The position numbers and the translations under genes are program-made. The notes beneath the pieces are model-generated. The model did no database searches. It was not told the origin of the DNA and saw nothing but the letters and a program-made list of their open reading frames with translations. A stretch of DNA of 9,390 bases from Nitriliruptor sp040882075. Its GTDB lineage: Bacteria; Actinomycetota; Nitriliruptoria; Nitriliruptorales; Nitriliruptoraceae. The stretch spans positions 1 through 9,390 of the forward strand of contig NZ_JBBEBZ010000234.1 of the NCBI RefSeq assembly GCF_040882075.1, in the 5' to 3' direction. Shown piece by piece: positions 1 to 5,856 of the stretch (position 1 is the first letter of the stretch; every line of letters begins with the position of its first letter).

Positions 1-54
1 GGTTCAGGTCCGTGTGTCCGTAAGGACATGGGGGTTCAAGTCCCCCTCCGCCCA
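1..54 (+). tRNA. tRNA-Leu(CAG), 3' part only
   Basis: The 5' half lies left of the window. What remains starts in the anticodon arm: the loop TTCAGGT (3-9) has anticodon CAG at 5-7, followed by stem strand CCGTG (10-14). A long variable arm follows, with stem GTCC/GGAC (16-19 and 24-27). The T-arm is GGGGG-TTCAAGT-CCCCC (30-46), then acceptor strand TCCGCCC (47-53) and discriminator A54. The long variable arm marks a class II tRNA, and CAG makes it leucine. The 3' CCA is not encoded, so the CCA-adding enzyme must supply it. The gene sits beside a minus-strand integrase module and is the likely integration target. The 5' half is unseen, so the acceptor pairing could not be checked. Confidence 0.93.
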
Positions 55-103
55 CAAATGCGCAGCGGGGTCTGGCACCCAGCAGACGGCAGAATCACCC
101 GAG

Positions 104-126
104 CGCCCCCGCTCACCGCGGGGGCG
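104..126 (+). terminator. GC-rich stem-loop after tRNA-Leu, probable terminator
   Basis: CGCCCCCG (104-111) pairs perfectly with CGGGGGCG (119-126) around a 7-nt loop and is followed by TTTC. The stem is strong and the T-tract short, which is common for terminators in high-GC actinobacteria. It lies 50 bp after the tRNA end and probably ends tRNA transcription. It could also stop transcripts arriving from the minus-strand HNH gene. If the element is inserted at the tRNA end, this stem-loop belongs to the element, unless it lies inside the att core. Confidence 0.6.
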
Positions 127-139
127 TTTCGCATGCCGG

Positions 140-220
140 TGACAACGGATTGACAACATCCTGCTTGCGGGCCGGTTGTCGCCCGGCCGCTTCGCCGCCC
201 CGTGACACCACGATGACAAC
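140..220. repeat. TGACAAC direct repeats, candidate integrase arm sites
   Basis: TGACAAC occurs at 140-146, 151-157 and 214-220, with an inverted GTTGTC at 175-180 and a related TGACAC at 203-208. The first two copies are 11 bp apart, about one helical turn. The cluster lies between the tRNA end and the first gene of the putative element, where tyrosine integrases of this type bind short arm-type repeats beside the att core. The repeats are seen directly; the role as integrase sites is inference. Positions 127-243 hold no gene. Confidence 0.45.
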
Positions 221-243
221 AAGCGCGACGCCGGCTCCGTTTG

Positions 244-1179
244 TTACCCGGCGGAGCGGAACCGTTCCCAGCGCCGCTCGAGCTCGTCGGGGCCCGGTCG
301 GTCGGTGCGGCGTGTCGGGATGATCCGCAACTTCTGATCGTGGAACCCCTGCAGGCCATGGAGCAGCATGGGCCCATCGATCTCAGCCAGGATGTCATGG
401 CGAACGACGACGTGCAGGTCGGGGCGGATCCCGAGGATGTGCCGGTCGAACGCCGCGTGGTGAAGCTTGCACAGCACCAGCCCGTTGGTCACGACCGGAG
501 CGCCGCCGTCGGCATCCCCCACTATGTGGGCCGCCTCGACGAGCTCCCTGCGTCGTAGGCTGCAGATGGCGCAGCAGCTCCGGTAAGCACGCAGGGCCGC
601 CTCGCGGAAGCGGGCCTGATGCATTCGCGCCTGCACGATCTGGGCGCGGTACTGCCGAGAGACCTCGTCGGCCGCCAGGTCATCGAGGTGGCGTGCACCG
701 AGTTCCGTGAGGTCGAGGCTGAACTCCTGTGCCGTCGGATCGTCCCCGAACACGTAGACGGGGTAGAAGGGCCGGTAGAGGTTCGGGACCACGCCGAACC
801 AGTAGACGAGCGGCAGTCGCCGGCGGTACGCGACACGGACGGCCTCGTTGTCGGCGGCGGCGGTTGCCCGAGCCCGGGCCGTCGCCTTATGCGGCGTCCG
901 GTAGTGGTACCGGAACATGCCGTCGTCGCCGAAGCGGTCGTCGTAGGGCGGCGGGGTCCGGACCTTCGGTGGTGTCGTGGTGATGCCAAGCGCAGCGTCG
1001 AGCTGCTCTGGCTTGTGGATGCCACTGGCGTGTGAGAAGGGCTTGACGATCTGGCCATCGACGACGACCGGCTCTCGAGCAACCTCGACGGGCAGGACCT
1101 CGCCATGCAAGGCCTGGCGGCGCCGAAGCGCGTCGAAGTAGGTGGTCCGCACCCGCTCCTCGAACCCCTGTGTCGCCAT
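244..1179 (-). CDS. HNH endonuclease, probable restriction-type nuclease (311 aa)
   Basis: The C-terminal third is an HNH (beta-beta-alpha metal) nuclease: C203-x2-C206, AHI at 217-219 with catalytic H218, N232-G-L, C237 and a following LHHAAFD. The paired cysteines suggest a structural zinc. The N-terminal ~200 residues, with a YDDRFGDDG block near 79-87 and a GVVPNLYRPFYPVYV block near 129-143, resemble the region preceding HNH domains in predicted restriction endonucleases of the COG3440 kind. By analogy with SRA-, EVE- and NEco-HNH enzymes this part may recognise modified DNA, but that is inference. The ATG at 1179 has GGGAG 5 nt upstream. The gene lies between the integrase and the tRNA end, the usual cargo position in tRNA-integrated elements, and 142 bp separate it from int. 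No partner methyltransferase is in the window. No catalytic residue appears to be missing. Family assignment is firm for HNH and moderate for restriction. Confidence 0.85.
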   Translation of the reverse strand: MATQGFEERVRTTYFDALRRRQALHGEVLPVEVAREPVVVDGQIVKPFSHASGIHKPEQLDAALGITTTPPKVRTPPPYDDRFGDDGMFRYHYRTPHKATARARATAAADNEAVRVAYRRRLPLVYWFGVVPNLYRPFYPVYVFGDDPTAQEFSLDLTELGARHLDDLAADEVSRQYRAQIVQARMHQARFREAALRAYRSCCAICSLRRRELVEAAHIVGDADGGAPVVTNGLVLCKLHHAAFDRHILGIRPDLHVVVRHDILAEIDGPMLLHGLQGFHDQKLRIIPTRRTDRPGPDELERRWERFRSAG

Positions 1180-1321
1180 CGTCGCTCCCGTGTCCCCGCA
1201 GCACCGTAGATCGCGGCCGACAGTGGGGCGAGCGACTCTGCCGGGGGCACACGCCCGGCTTGAGACTCATCCGGGCATCTTCGACGTCAGTGCCGAGCGA
1301 TCCGCGAGGGGGCCTTGGCAT

Positions 1322-2649
1322 CTATGTGGCGACACCGCGTACGAGCTCCTCGTCGATCGCGGTCGCGACGAGGGCTGCCGCGGATCGGTCGTCGCTGGGT
1401 CGGACGTGGGCGTAGAGGCTGAGGGTGATGCTGACGTCGGAATGGCCGAGCCGTTGGGCGAGCACTTCGGGTGAGACCGGGGCGCGAAGACCGGTGCGGT
1501 CGCGTAGGTGTGGCGGAGGCCGTGGACGTCGAGCGGCGGGGCGCCGATCTCCCGGGTGAGCCGGACGAAGGTGCGGTAGAAGCTGTCGGGGCGCAGCGGT
1601 CGACCGAGCGGGTCGGTGAGGACGAGCGGGCCGTGCGGATCGTCGATCCAGGCGGGTCCGGCACGCTGCCGTTCGTTGTGCTGCTGGCGGCGATGGTCGG
1701 CGAGCACGGTGAGGGTCTGGTCGTCGAGCGCGACGGTGCGGGTGGCGGCGTCGGTCTTGCCGTTCTGCTGCCAGATCAGCTGCCCGGTCACGACGGTCAC
1801 CGTCTGCCGGCCGAAGGTGACGGTTCCGGCATCGAGGCCAACGTCGTTCCACCGCATCCCGAGGATCTCACCCCGGCGTGCGCCGGTGGTGCCGGCGAGC
1901 CGCCACGCCGCGTGGAGGCGGTCGTCGCGAACGTGGGTGAGGAAGCGCGCGAGCGTGGTCGCGTCCCAGGACTTGTCGCGGGTGTTGTGGGAGCGGGCCT
2001 GCTTCGCGGTCGGCGGATGGGCGAGCGATGCGACGTTGCGTGGGACGTGACCTCGTTCGGCGGCCTCCTGCAAGGCACGGTGGAGCATGCCGTGGACGTT
2101 GCGGACGGTCTTGGGTGCGAGCCCGCCGTGTCGGTCCGGTGAGCAGCCGTGCTCGCGGCAGGTGACCCCTGCCGTCGCGCACCGCCCGGCACGCTTGCCC
2201 TGGGTCTCGAGCTCGCGGTACAGCCGGTCGAGATGCTCGGGGGTGAGCGACTGCAGGGGCACGCCGCCGATGCGGGGGCCGATGTAGACGCGGGCGGACT
2301 GGCGGTAGTCGGCCATCGTGGTCGGCTTCTTACGCAGCCCGTCCAGCCACTGGGCGAGGTATTCGGCCAGCGTGACCCGTGACGGCTGGGTGTAGGTCCC
2401 GGCCGTCACCTTCTCGAGCGACCGCCGCAGGAACGCCTCCGCAGCGGCCTTGGTGGCGAACCCGCGCTTGCTCGTCTGGCGCCGCTCGCCCGTCAACGGG
2501 TCGGGCAGCGCGTCGAACACCACCCGCCACCGCCGCTCCCCGCGCTTGGTGGTGTACGCGTAGACGCTGCCTCGCACCCTCGCCCTCCCCGCCCGGTACT
2601 CGACCGTCCAGTCCGACAGCATCGGTGCGCCGCCGTGCCAAGGCGACAC
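1322..2649 (-). pseudogene. int: Tyrosine recombinase/integrase (pSAM2-like), frameshifted
   Basis: This is a phage-type site-specific recombinase that would integrate an element at the adjacent tRNA-Leu. Counting from the GTG at 2649, an AP2-like N-terminal DNA-binding region (~20-85) and a SAM-like core-binding domain (~92-210) precede the catalytic domain, which has R258 (in TGARRGE), K298 and H376-x2-R379. After the TYATA that follows HGLRH, similarity jumps to another frame, which supplies APVSPEVLAQRLGH and the nucleophile Tyr (codon 1412-1414, in SLYAHVR) and ends at a TAG at 1322-1324. The switch lies near 1485-1500. All catalytic residues exist but not in one polypeptide; the unshifted frame runs on as junk to 1267. 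The start is uncertain: GTG at 2649 has no clear ribosome site, and ATG at 2622 is an alternative. The gene begins 27 bp after the excisionase stop, suggesting one operon. The frameshift could be a real inactivation or a sequence error. Confidence 0.88.
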
Positions 2650-2676
2650 CGATGCGGTCGGACGTGTGGATAACCG

Positions 2677-2946
2677 TCAGCTCGGCGGCCTGTCTTCGAC
2701 GCTGATGAACTGCTCGGCGGGGAGGCCGAGCTGCTCCAGGAGCCAGCTGGTCGGTACGAGCAGTCGCCGTCCGATCCGGATCGCCCGGATCTCGCCCCGG
2801 TGGATGCCTTCGTAGGTCTGGCGTCGTCCGATGCCGCGCAGCCGACCGGCGCGGGCCGGCGGCAGCGTCGGTGGCAGCAGCGAGGCACCGCCGATCGGGA
2901 TGCGGGTCTGACGGGGGTCGGTCAACGGGGTCGGGTCGGTACTCAT
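2677..2946 (-). CDS. Excisionase-type helix-turn-helix DNA-binding protein (89 aa)
   Basis: A small basic protein of the MerR-like HTH_17/excisionase family. The core runs from about residue 37 to 75: an HTH (GIGRRQTYEGIHRGEIRAIR) followed by the IGRRLLVPTSWL wing typical of Xis-like recombination directionality factors. The N-terminal ~30 residues are proline-rich and probably disordered. ATG at 2946 has a strong AGGAGG (2952-2957) 5 nt upstream. The gene is 27 bp upstream of the integrase in the same orientation, the standard xis-int order in actinobacterial tRNA-integrated elements and phages. It may steer recombination toward excision and may also control its own operon, perhaps through the tandem repeat at 3098-3142. 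With the integrase broken, its present role may be regulatory only. The family is clear; the excisionase role is inferred from position. Confidence 0.85.
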   Translation of the reverse strand: MSTDPTPLTDPRQTRIPIGGASLLPPTLPPARAGRLRGIGRRQTYEGIHRGEIRAIRIGRRLLVPTSWLLEQLGLPAEQFISVEDRPPS

Positions 2947-2951
2947 CGGAG

Positions 2952-2979
2952 CCTCCTGAGCGCCGCCGTCGATCGGCGG
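2952..2979 (-). promoter_or_regulatory. xis ribosome binding site with adjoining hairpin
   Basis: The Shine-Dalgarno AGGAGG is read from 2957 to 2952. Directly upstream of it on the transcript is a perfect 6-bp inverted repeat, CCGCCG (2963-2968) and CGGCGG (2974-2979), with a 5-nt loop. It could be an mRNA hairpin influencing translation or a short dyad bound by a repressor. The SD is convincing; the hairpin's role is not established. Confidence 0.45.
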
Positions 2980-3097
2980 TCACTAAAGGACTCCCCCGCG
3001 AGGACGCGGATTGTGACAGCGATGCTCCAGGCGCACGACGGGTTCACGCCAGGTGCACGCTGGCCGGGTCTTGTCACGAGCCGGCTGACCACGCTGG

Positions 3098-3142
3098 TCG
3101 TGTCAGACCTCGTGTCAGACCTCGTGTCAGACCTCGTGTCAG
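3098..3142. repeat. 12-bp tandem repeat (3.75 copies) upstream of xis
   Basis: The unit TCGTGTCAGACC is repeated head to tail at 3098-3109, 3110-3121 and 3122-3133, and a fourth, partial copy starts at 3134 and runs until AG at 3142. The full copies are identical. The array lies about 150 bp upstream of the xis start in a stretch without genes (2947-3209). Iteron-like arrays in this position are often binding sites for an element's Xis, repressor or replication protein. Plus-strand translation of the array gives a repetitive VSDL run with no sign of a real protein, so I treat it as non-coding. Function is inferred from position only. Confidence 0.8.
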
Positions 3143-3209
3143 CAGCGTTGCAGCGCTCGTTCCAGGGCCGGTGAGCGCACGCTGCGGGCAGACGTACTCT
3201 GCAGGCCGC

Positions 3210-3797
3210 TCATCGATGCTGTGACGACCGATAGTTCCAGCACCTCACTCGCTGGCGTGTTCGATGGCGGTCAGGAGTTCGGGCTCGTTGGTTTGGCCGA
3301 TGCTCCAGGCCGCGATGCGGCAACTGGTCGCGGAGTCGGGTCATTGCCTTGCTGGTGAGCGACTTGACGATGCCATGAGCGCAGCCCATCTCGGTGGCGG
3401 TCTGGGCGACGTCGAGGCCGACGAAGAAGCGCAGCGCAATGACCGTGCGTTGGCGCGGAGGCAGCGCTGCGACGGCGTCTCGTACCGCCAGGGAGACGGC
3501 GGTCTCCTCGATGCGTGTGTCCGGTTCGCCGTGCCGCCGGTTGGCACGCCACTCCGCGCGTCGGCGGCGGTAGCGGGAGGTGGCGAGGTTGAGCGCGACC
3601 CAGCGCAGTCAGGTTCGGCGGTCGTGCATGGTGCGTACCCGCGGCCAGTTGGCGCAGGCGCGTTCCAGCGCCTCTTGGGCGAGCTCCTCCGCGATGTGGC
3701 GGTCGCCGGTCAGGAGGGTCAGCAGGCCGGTGAGCTGCGGATTCTCGGCCTCGCAGAAGGCGAGCTGCTCGTCCACCTGCTGTCCCCGTCCGGTCAT
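3210..3797 (-). pseudogene. ECF sigma factor (SigE-like) with in-frame TGA
   Basis: An extracytoplasmic-function sigma-70 family factor, which would direct RNA polymerase to its own promoter class. From the ATG at 3797, region 2 spans about residues 17-85 (LTLLTGDRHIAEELAQEALE) and region 4 about 104-159 (VAALPPRQRTVIALRFF, then the AQTATEMGCAHGIVKSL helix-turn-helix). Codon 63 (3609-3611) is TGA exactly where relatives have Trp in a WLRxVALNLA motif; similarity resumes in the same frame right after it. A single G-to-A change explains this. Read through, the frame ends at 3210 (195 residues, near family length). The far C-terminus is uncertain: past ~3310 another frame reads EPELLTAIEHASE and stops at 3245, hinting at a second lesion. 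An anti-sigma partner is not visible. The start has only a weak ribosome site. It is probably inactive unless the TGA is a sequencing error or is suppressed. Confidence 0.82.
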
Positions 3798-3848
3798 GGC
3801 CGCATCCCGACTCCTCGCCCATCTCTGACTGGCGCCTTGCCCTAGTGG

Positions 3849-3873
3849 AACGCACGCCACCCGGTTCAGGTTC
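3849..3873 (-). promoter_or_regulatory. Possible ECF-type promoter of the sigma gene
   Basis: On the minus strand GAACC (3873-3869) is followed after 16 nt by CGTT (3852-3849), about 50 bp upstream of the sigma start. ECF sigma factors commonly recognise an AAC-containing -35 and a CGT-containing -10, and often transcribe their own genes. This is a motif-spacing match only; short motifs like these occur by chance. A second GAACC (3867-3863) lies 6 bp away. The rest of 3798-4028 holds no gene. Confidence 0.25.
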
Positions 3874-4028
3874 GCCTGCGATCCGGAGCTATTGCAGATC
3901 ATCATGTTGTCACCGCTGACGCAGGCGGCACCATGATCGGAGACACACCAATGCATCATCTGATCCAGCCGGCTCGGTGAACCGTGTGGCAGGGACGCCG
4001 ACGAGTCGCCCGGCCACGTGGGGAAAGC

Positions 4029-4095
4029 TGAACCACCCGACATGCTTAGTTCAGGTTGTGAGATAAAGTGAACCAACGGAGTCGGGAGGTTCAGG
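4029..4095. promoter_or_regulatory. Operator of four TGAAC/GTTCA half-sites at 20-bp spacing
   Basis: TGAAC at 4029-4033, GTTCA at 4049-4053, TGAAC at 4069-4073 and GTTCA at 4089-4093 alternate in orientation and start exactly 20 bp apart, so each neighbouring pair is an inverted repeat with a 15-bp gap. The match is longer within like-oriented sites: TGAACCA twice (40 bp apart) and GTTCAGG twice (40 bp apart). The array covers the region where the fic promoter should lie (a possible -10 is TAAAGT at 4064-4069), and the last half-site overlaps the Shine-Dalgarno GGGAGG (4084-4089), which is 6 nt before the ATG at 4096. A dimeric or higher-order repressor bound here would block transcription and translation initiation. 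The winged-helix end of the Fic protein is the obvious candidate. The pattern is seen directly; the binder is inferred. Confidence 0.65.
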
Positions 4096-5289
4096 ATGCG
4101 TGGGCGCTACGAGCGACGGACGTGGGAGTACGACCCGACCCTGTATGCGCCCGCCCGCTTCCGCCGGGCCTGCAACTACGACACGTTCCTGCCCGACCCC
4201 CTGGCGGACTTCGAGCCGACGCTCACAACGTCGACTATCGGGGTCGTCTCCGACGCGGAGCGTCGCCTGCAACGGCTCGGGACCGCTTCGACCGCGGCCC
4301 TGGGGCCGCTTGCCCGGCTGTTGCTGCGGACCGAGTCGATCGCGTCGTCGAAGGTCGAGGGCCTGCAGGTCGACGCTCGTGACCTCGCGCGCGGTGAGGC
4401 ACGAGCCGACACCGGTGGGAAGCTCAACGCGACCACCGCCGAGGTGCTGGCGAACGTCGACGCGATGGAGCTCGCGATCGATGAAGCCACCAGTGCCGAG
4501 CCGTTCGGCCGCGATCAGATCGTGGCGATCCACCGGCAACTGATGACAGCCGCACCCAACGCGCGCGTCGCCGGACGGATCCGGAAGGTCCCGAACTGGA
4601 TCGGCGGCAACGACCACAACCCGTGCGGTGCCGACTTCGTCCCGCCGCCGCCCGAGCACGTCGAGCCCCTGCTCGCTGATCTATGTGACGCGATGGCGGA
4701 CGAATCGCTGCCGCCGCTCGTCCAGGCCGCGCTGGTCCATGCGCAGTTCGAGACCATCCACCCGTTCGATGACGGCAACGGCCGGACTGGCCGAACCCTG
4801 ATCCACGTCGTGCTCCGGCGGCGCGGCCTCGCCGAGGTGTTCGTCCCACCCATCAGCGTCGTGTTCGCGCGCGACCGCGACCGCTACATCGACGGGCTGA
4901 CCGCCTACCGAAACGGCGAGGTAGACGGCTGGATCGAAACGTTCGCGACCGCAACCGTCCAGGCAACCGACCTTGCCGCCTCCTACGTCGACGAGGTCGC
5001 TCAGCTGACCGAACGGTGGCGAGACCTGCTGCATGTCGCGTCCGACCCACGGGCAGACGCCGCAGCCTGGGCGATGATCGACCTGCTCCCCGCCCACCCC
5101 GTCATAACCGCCCCGATCGCCGGAGCGGTCACCGGACGCGCGAAGGCAGCCGTCCACAACGCACTCGACCAACTCGCCGACGCCGGCGTGCTCAAGCCCG
5201 TCGCCGGCGGCCGACGCAACCGTTCCTGGGAAGCCGCCGGACTCCTGGACCTGATCGCAGACCTCGAAGCCGGCGAGCTACCGACGTGA
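4096..5289 (+). CDS. Fic family protein, class II, with C-terminal winged helix (397 aa)
   Basis: Fic enzymes transfer AMP (or another phosphate-containing group) from a nucleotide to target protein hydroxyls. The catalytic loop HPFDDGNGRTGR (222-233) is canonical, including H222. An N-terminal Fic_N region contains SSKVEG (84-89), matching the (S/T)xxxE(G/N) inhibitory helix. E88 would block productive ATP binding, so this is a self-inhibited class II Fic. A flap segment precedes the loop (RKVPNWIGG, 163-171). Residues ~325-390 (DLLPAHPVITAPIAGAVTG, then a recognition-like helix and AGVLKPVAGGRR) look like a winged helix-turn-helix. The length fits this Fic_N-Fic-wHTH architecture. ATG at 4096 has GGGAGG 6 nt upstream. 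The gene stands alone, without an antitoxin gene, in keeping with intramolecular inhibition. The upstream operator suggests autoregulation. The target protein cannot be read from sequence, and the gene appears intact among decayed neighbours. Confidence 0.93.
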   Translation: MRGRYERRTWEYDPTLYAPARFRRACNYDTFLPDPLADFEPTLTTSTIGVVSDAERRLQRLGTASTAALGPLARLLLRTESIASSKVEGLQVDARDLARGEARADTGGKLNATTAEVLANVDAMELAIDEATSAEPFGRDQIVAIHRQLMTAAPNARVAGRIRKVPNWIGGNDHNPCGADFVPPPPEHVEPLLADLCDAMADESLPPLVQAALVHAQFETIHPFDDGNGRTGRTLIHVVLRRRGLAEVFVPPISVVFARDRDRYIDGLTAYRNGEVDGWIETFATATVQATDLAASYVDEVAQLTERWRDLLHVASDPRADAAAWAMIDLLPAHPVITAPIAGAVTGRAKAAVHNALDQLADAGVLKPVAGGRRNRSWEAAGLLDLIADLEAGELPT

Positions 5290-5444
5290 ACCCCGGCACA
5301 CATCACCGTGACTGCGGGCGGGTGGTCGTCATGCGGGCACCGCCCATAGCTGACGGGGCGGGTCCCGCGGGAGGACGGATACCGCGCCAGGTCAGTCATC
5401 TGCCTGTTAGCGGCATGACGTACCTACGAGGGTGAGATCGGAGG
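5290..5444. other. Unassigned stretch after fic, with a GC palindrome
   Basis: No convincing gene on either strand. TCCCGCGGGA (5363-5372) is a perfect 10-bp palindrome inside a GC-rich stretch and could be part of a fic terminator, but no T-tract follows. This stretch may include more of the degraded intron lying on the minus strand to its right; I find no domain V-like hairpin here. Confidence 0.4.
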
Positions 5445-5741
5445 GTTGTCGGTGCCGGCGATCAACGGCCACGCGTCTTCGAAGTCGGTGCCTTCTCGTG
5501 TAATCGCTGACCGCGAGATGTTCGGGGCGTCAACACTGATTCACTTGCGTTCCACCTTCTCGTCTCGCTTGACGGACCCGGGCCATCTGGCAGTGCCAGC
5601 CCGTCCCGCCGTTGTCGAGGCTGCTCCTACCTTGCCTGCGTCTCCAGGTTCGGGCTGCCTCCAGCTTCACTGGTCTGCTGCGACAGACCCGCGGAGCGGA
5701 CCTTCCATCCGCTCTCGGTTGCATAGCGCCTCGTGGCGCAC
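5445..5741 (-). mobile_element. Probable group II intron 5' fragment (domain I)
   Basis: Read on the minus strand from 5741, the sequence opens with GTGCGCC, the classical group II intron 5' end, directly followed by a small hairpin (GCGCC-ACGA-GGCGC). About 190 nt downstream is GAACGCAAGT (5552-5543), the same 10-mer I recall about 200 nt into domain I of the lactococcal Ll.LtrB intron, which also begins GTGCGCC. Other local hairpins between them (GGTCTG/CAGACC, CTGGC-ACT-GCCAG) suit a structured RNA. No reverse transcriptase/maturase coding sequence, domain V or domain VI is visible, so only a 5' remnant seems to survive. Its 3' limit is arbitrary here and may be anywhere from ~5500 to 5290. 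The frames open in this stretch look accidental. The call rests on remembered motifs and order; a covariance-model search would settle it. Confidence 0.5.
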
Positions 5742-5856
5742 CCATCGGTTTCCACAGGGGTCCTGTTCGAGGAGAGGGTGTAGATATTCCTCAGCCTCGC
5801 AGGGCCCCTGTGCCGCTCCTACGACCCTCCACCCCGCTTACTTCCCAAGCGCCGGC

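Noticed and set aside
1471..2142. Plus-strand 223-residue open frame
   Set aside because: Antisense to the integrase and without domain similarity.
3098..3142. Tandem repeat considered as a CRISPR array
   Set aside because: Units are 12 bp and directly adjacent with no spacers.
3863..3871. GGTTCAGGT identical to positions 1-9 of the tRNA gene, considered as a second attachment site
   Set aside because: The match is only 9 bp, lies at the anticodon rather than at the tRNA 3' end, and does not extend; chance is the simplest explanation.
5290..5444. Searched for group II intron domains V/VI on the minus strand
   Set aside because: No hairpin with the expected catalytic AGC triad and GAAA-type loop was found.
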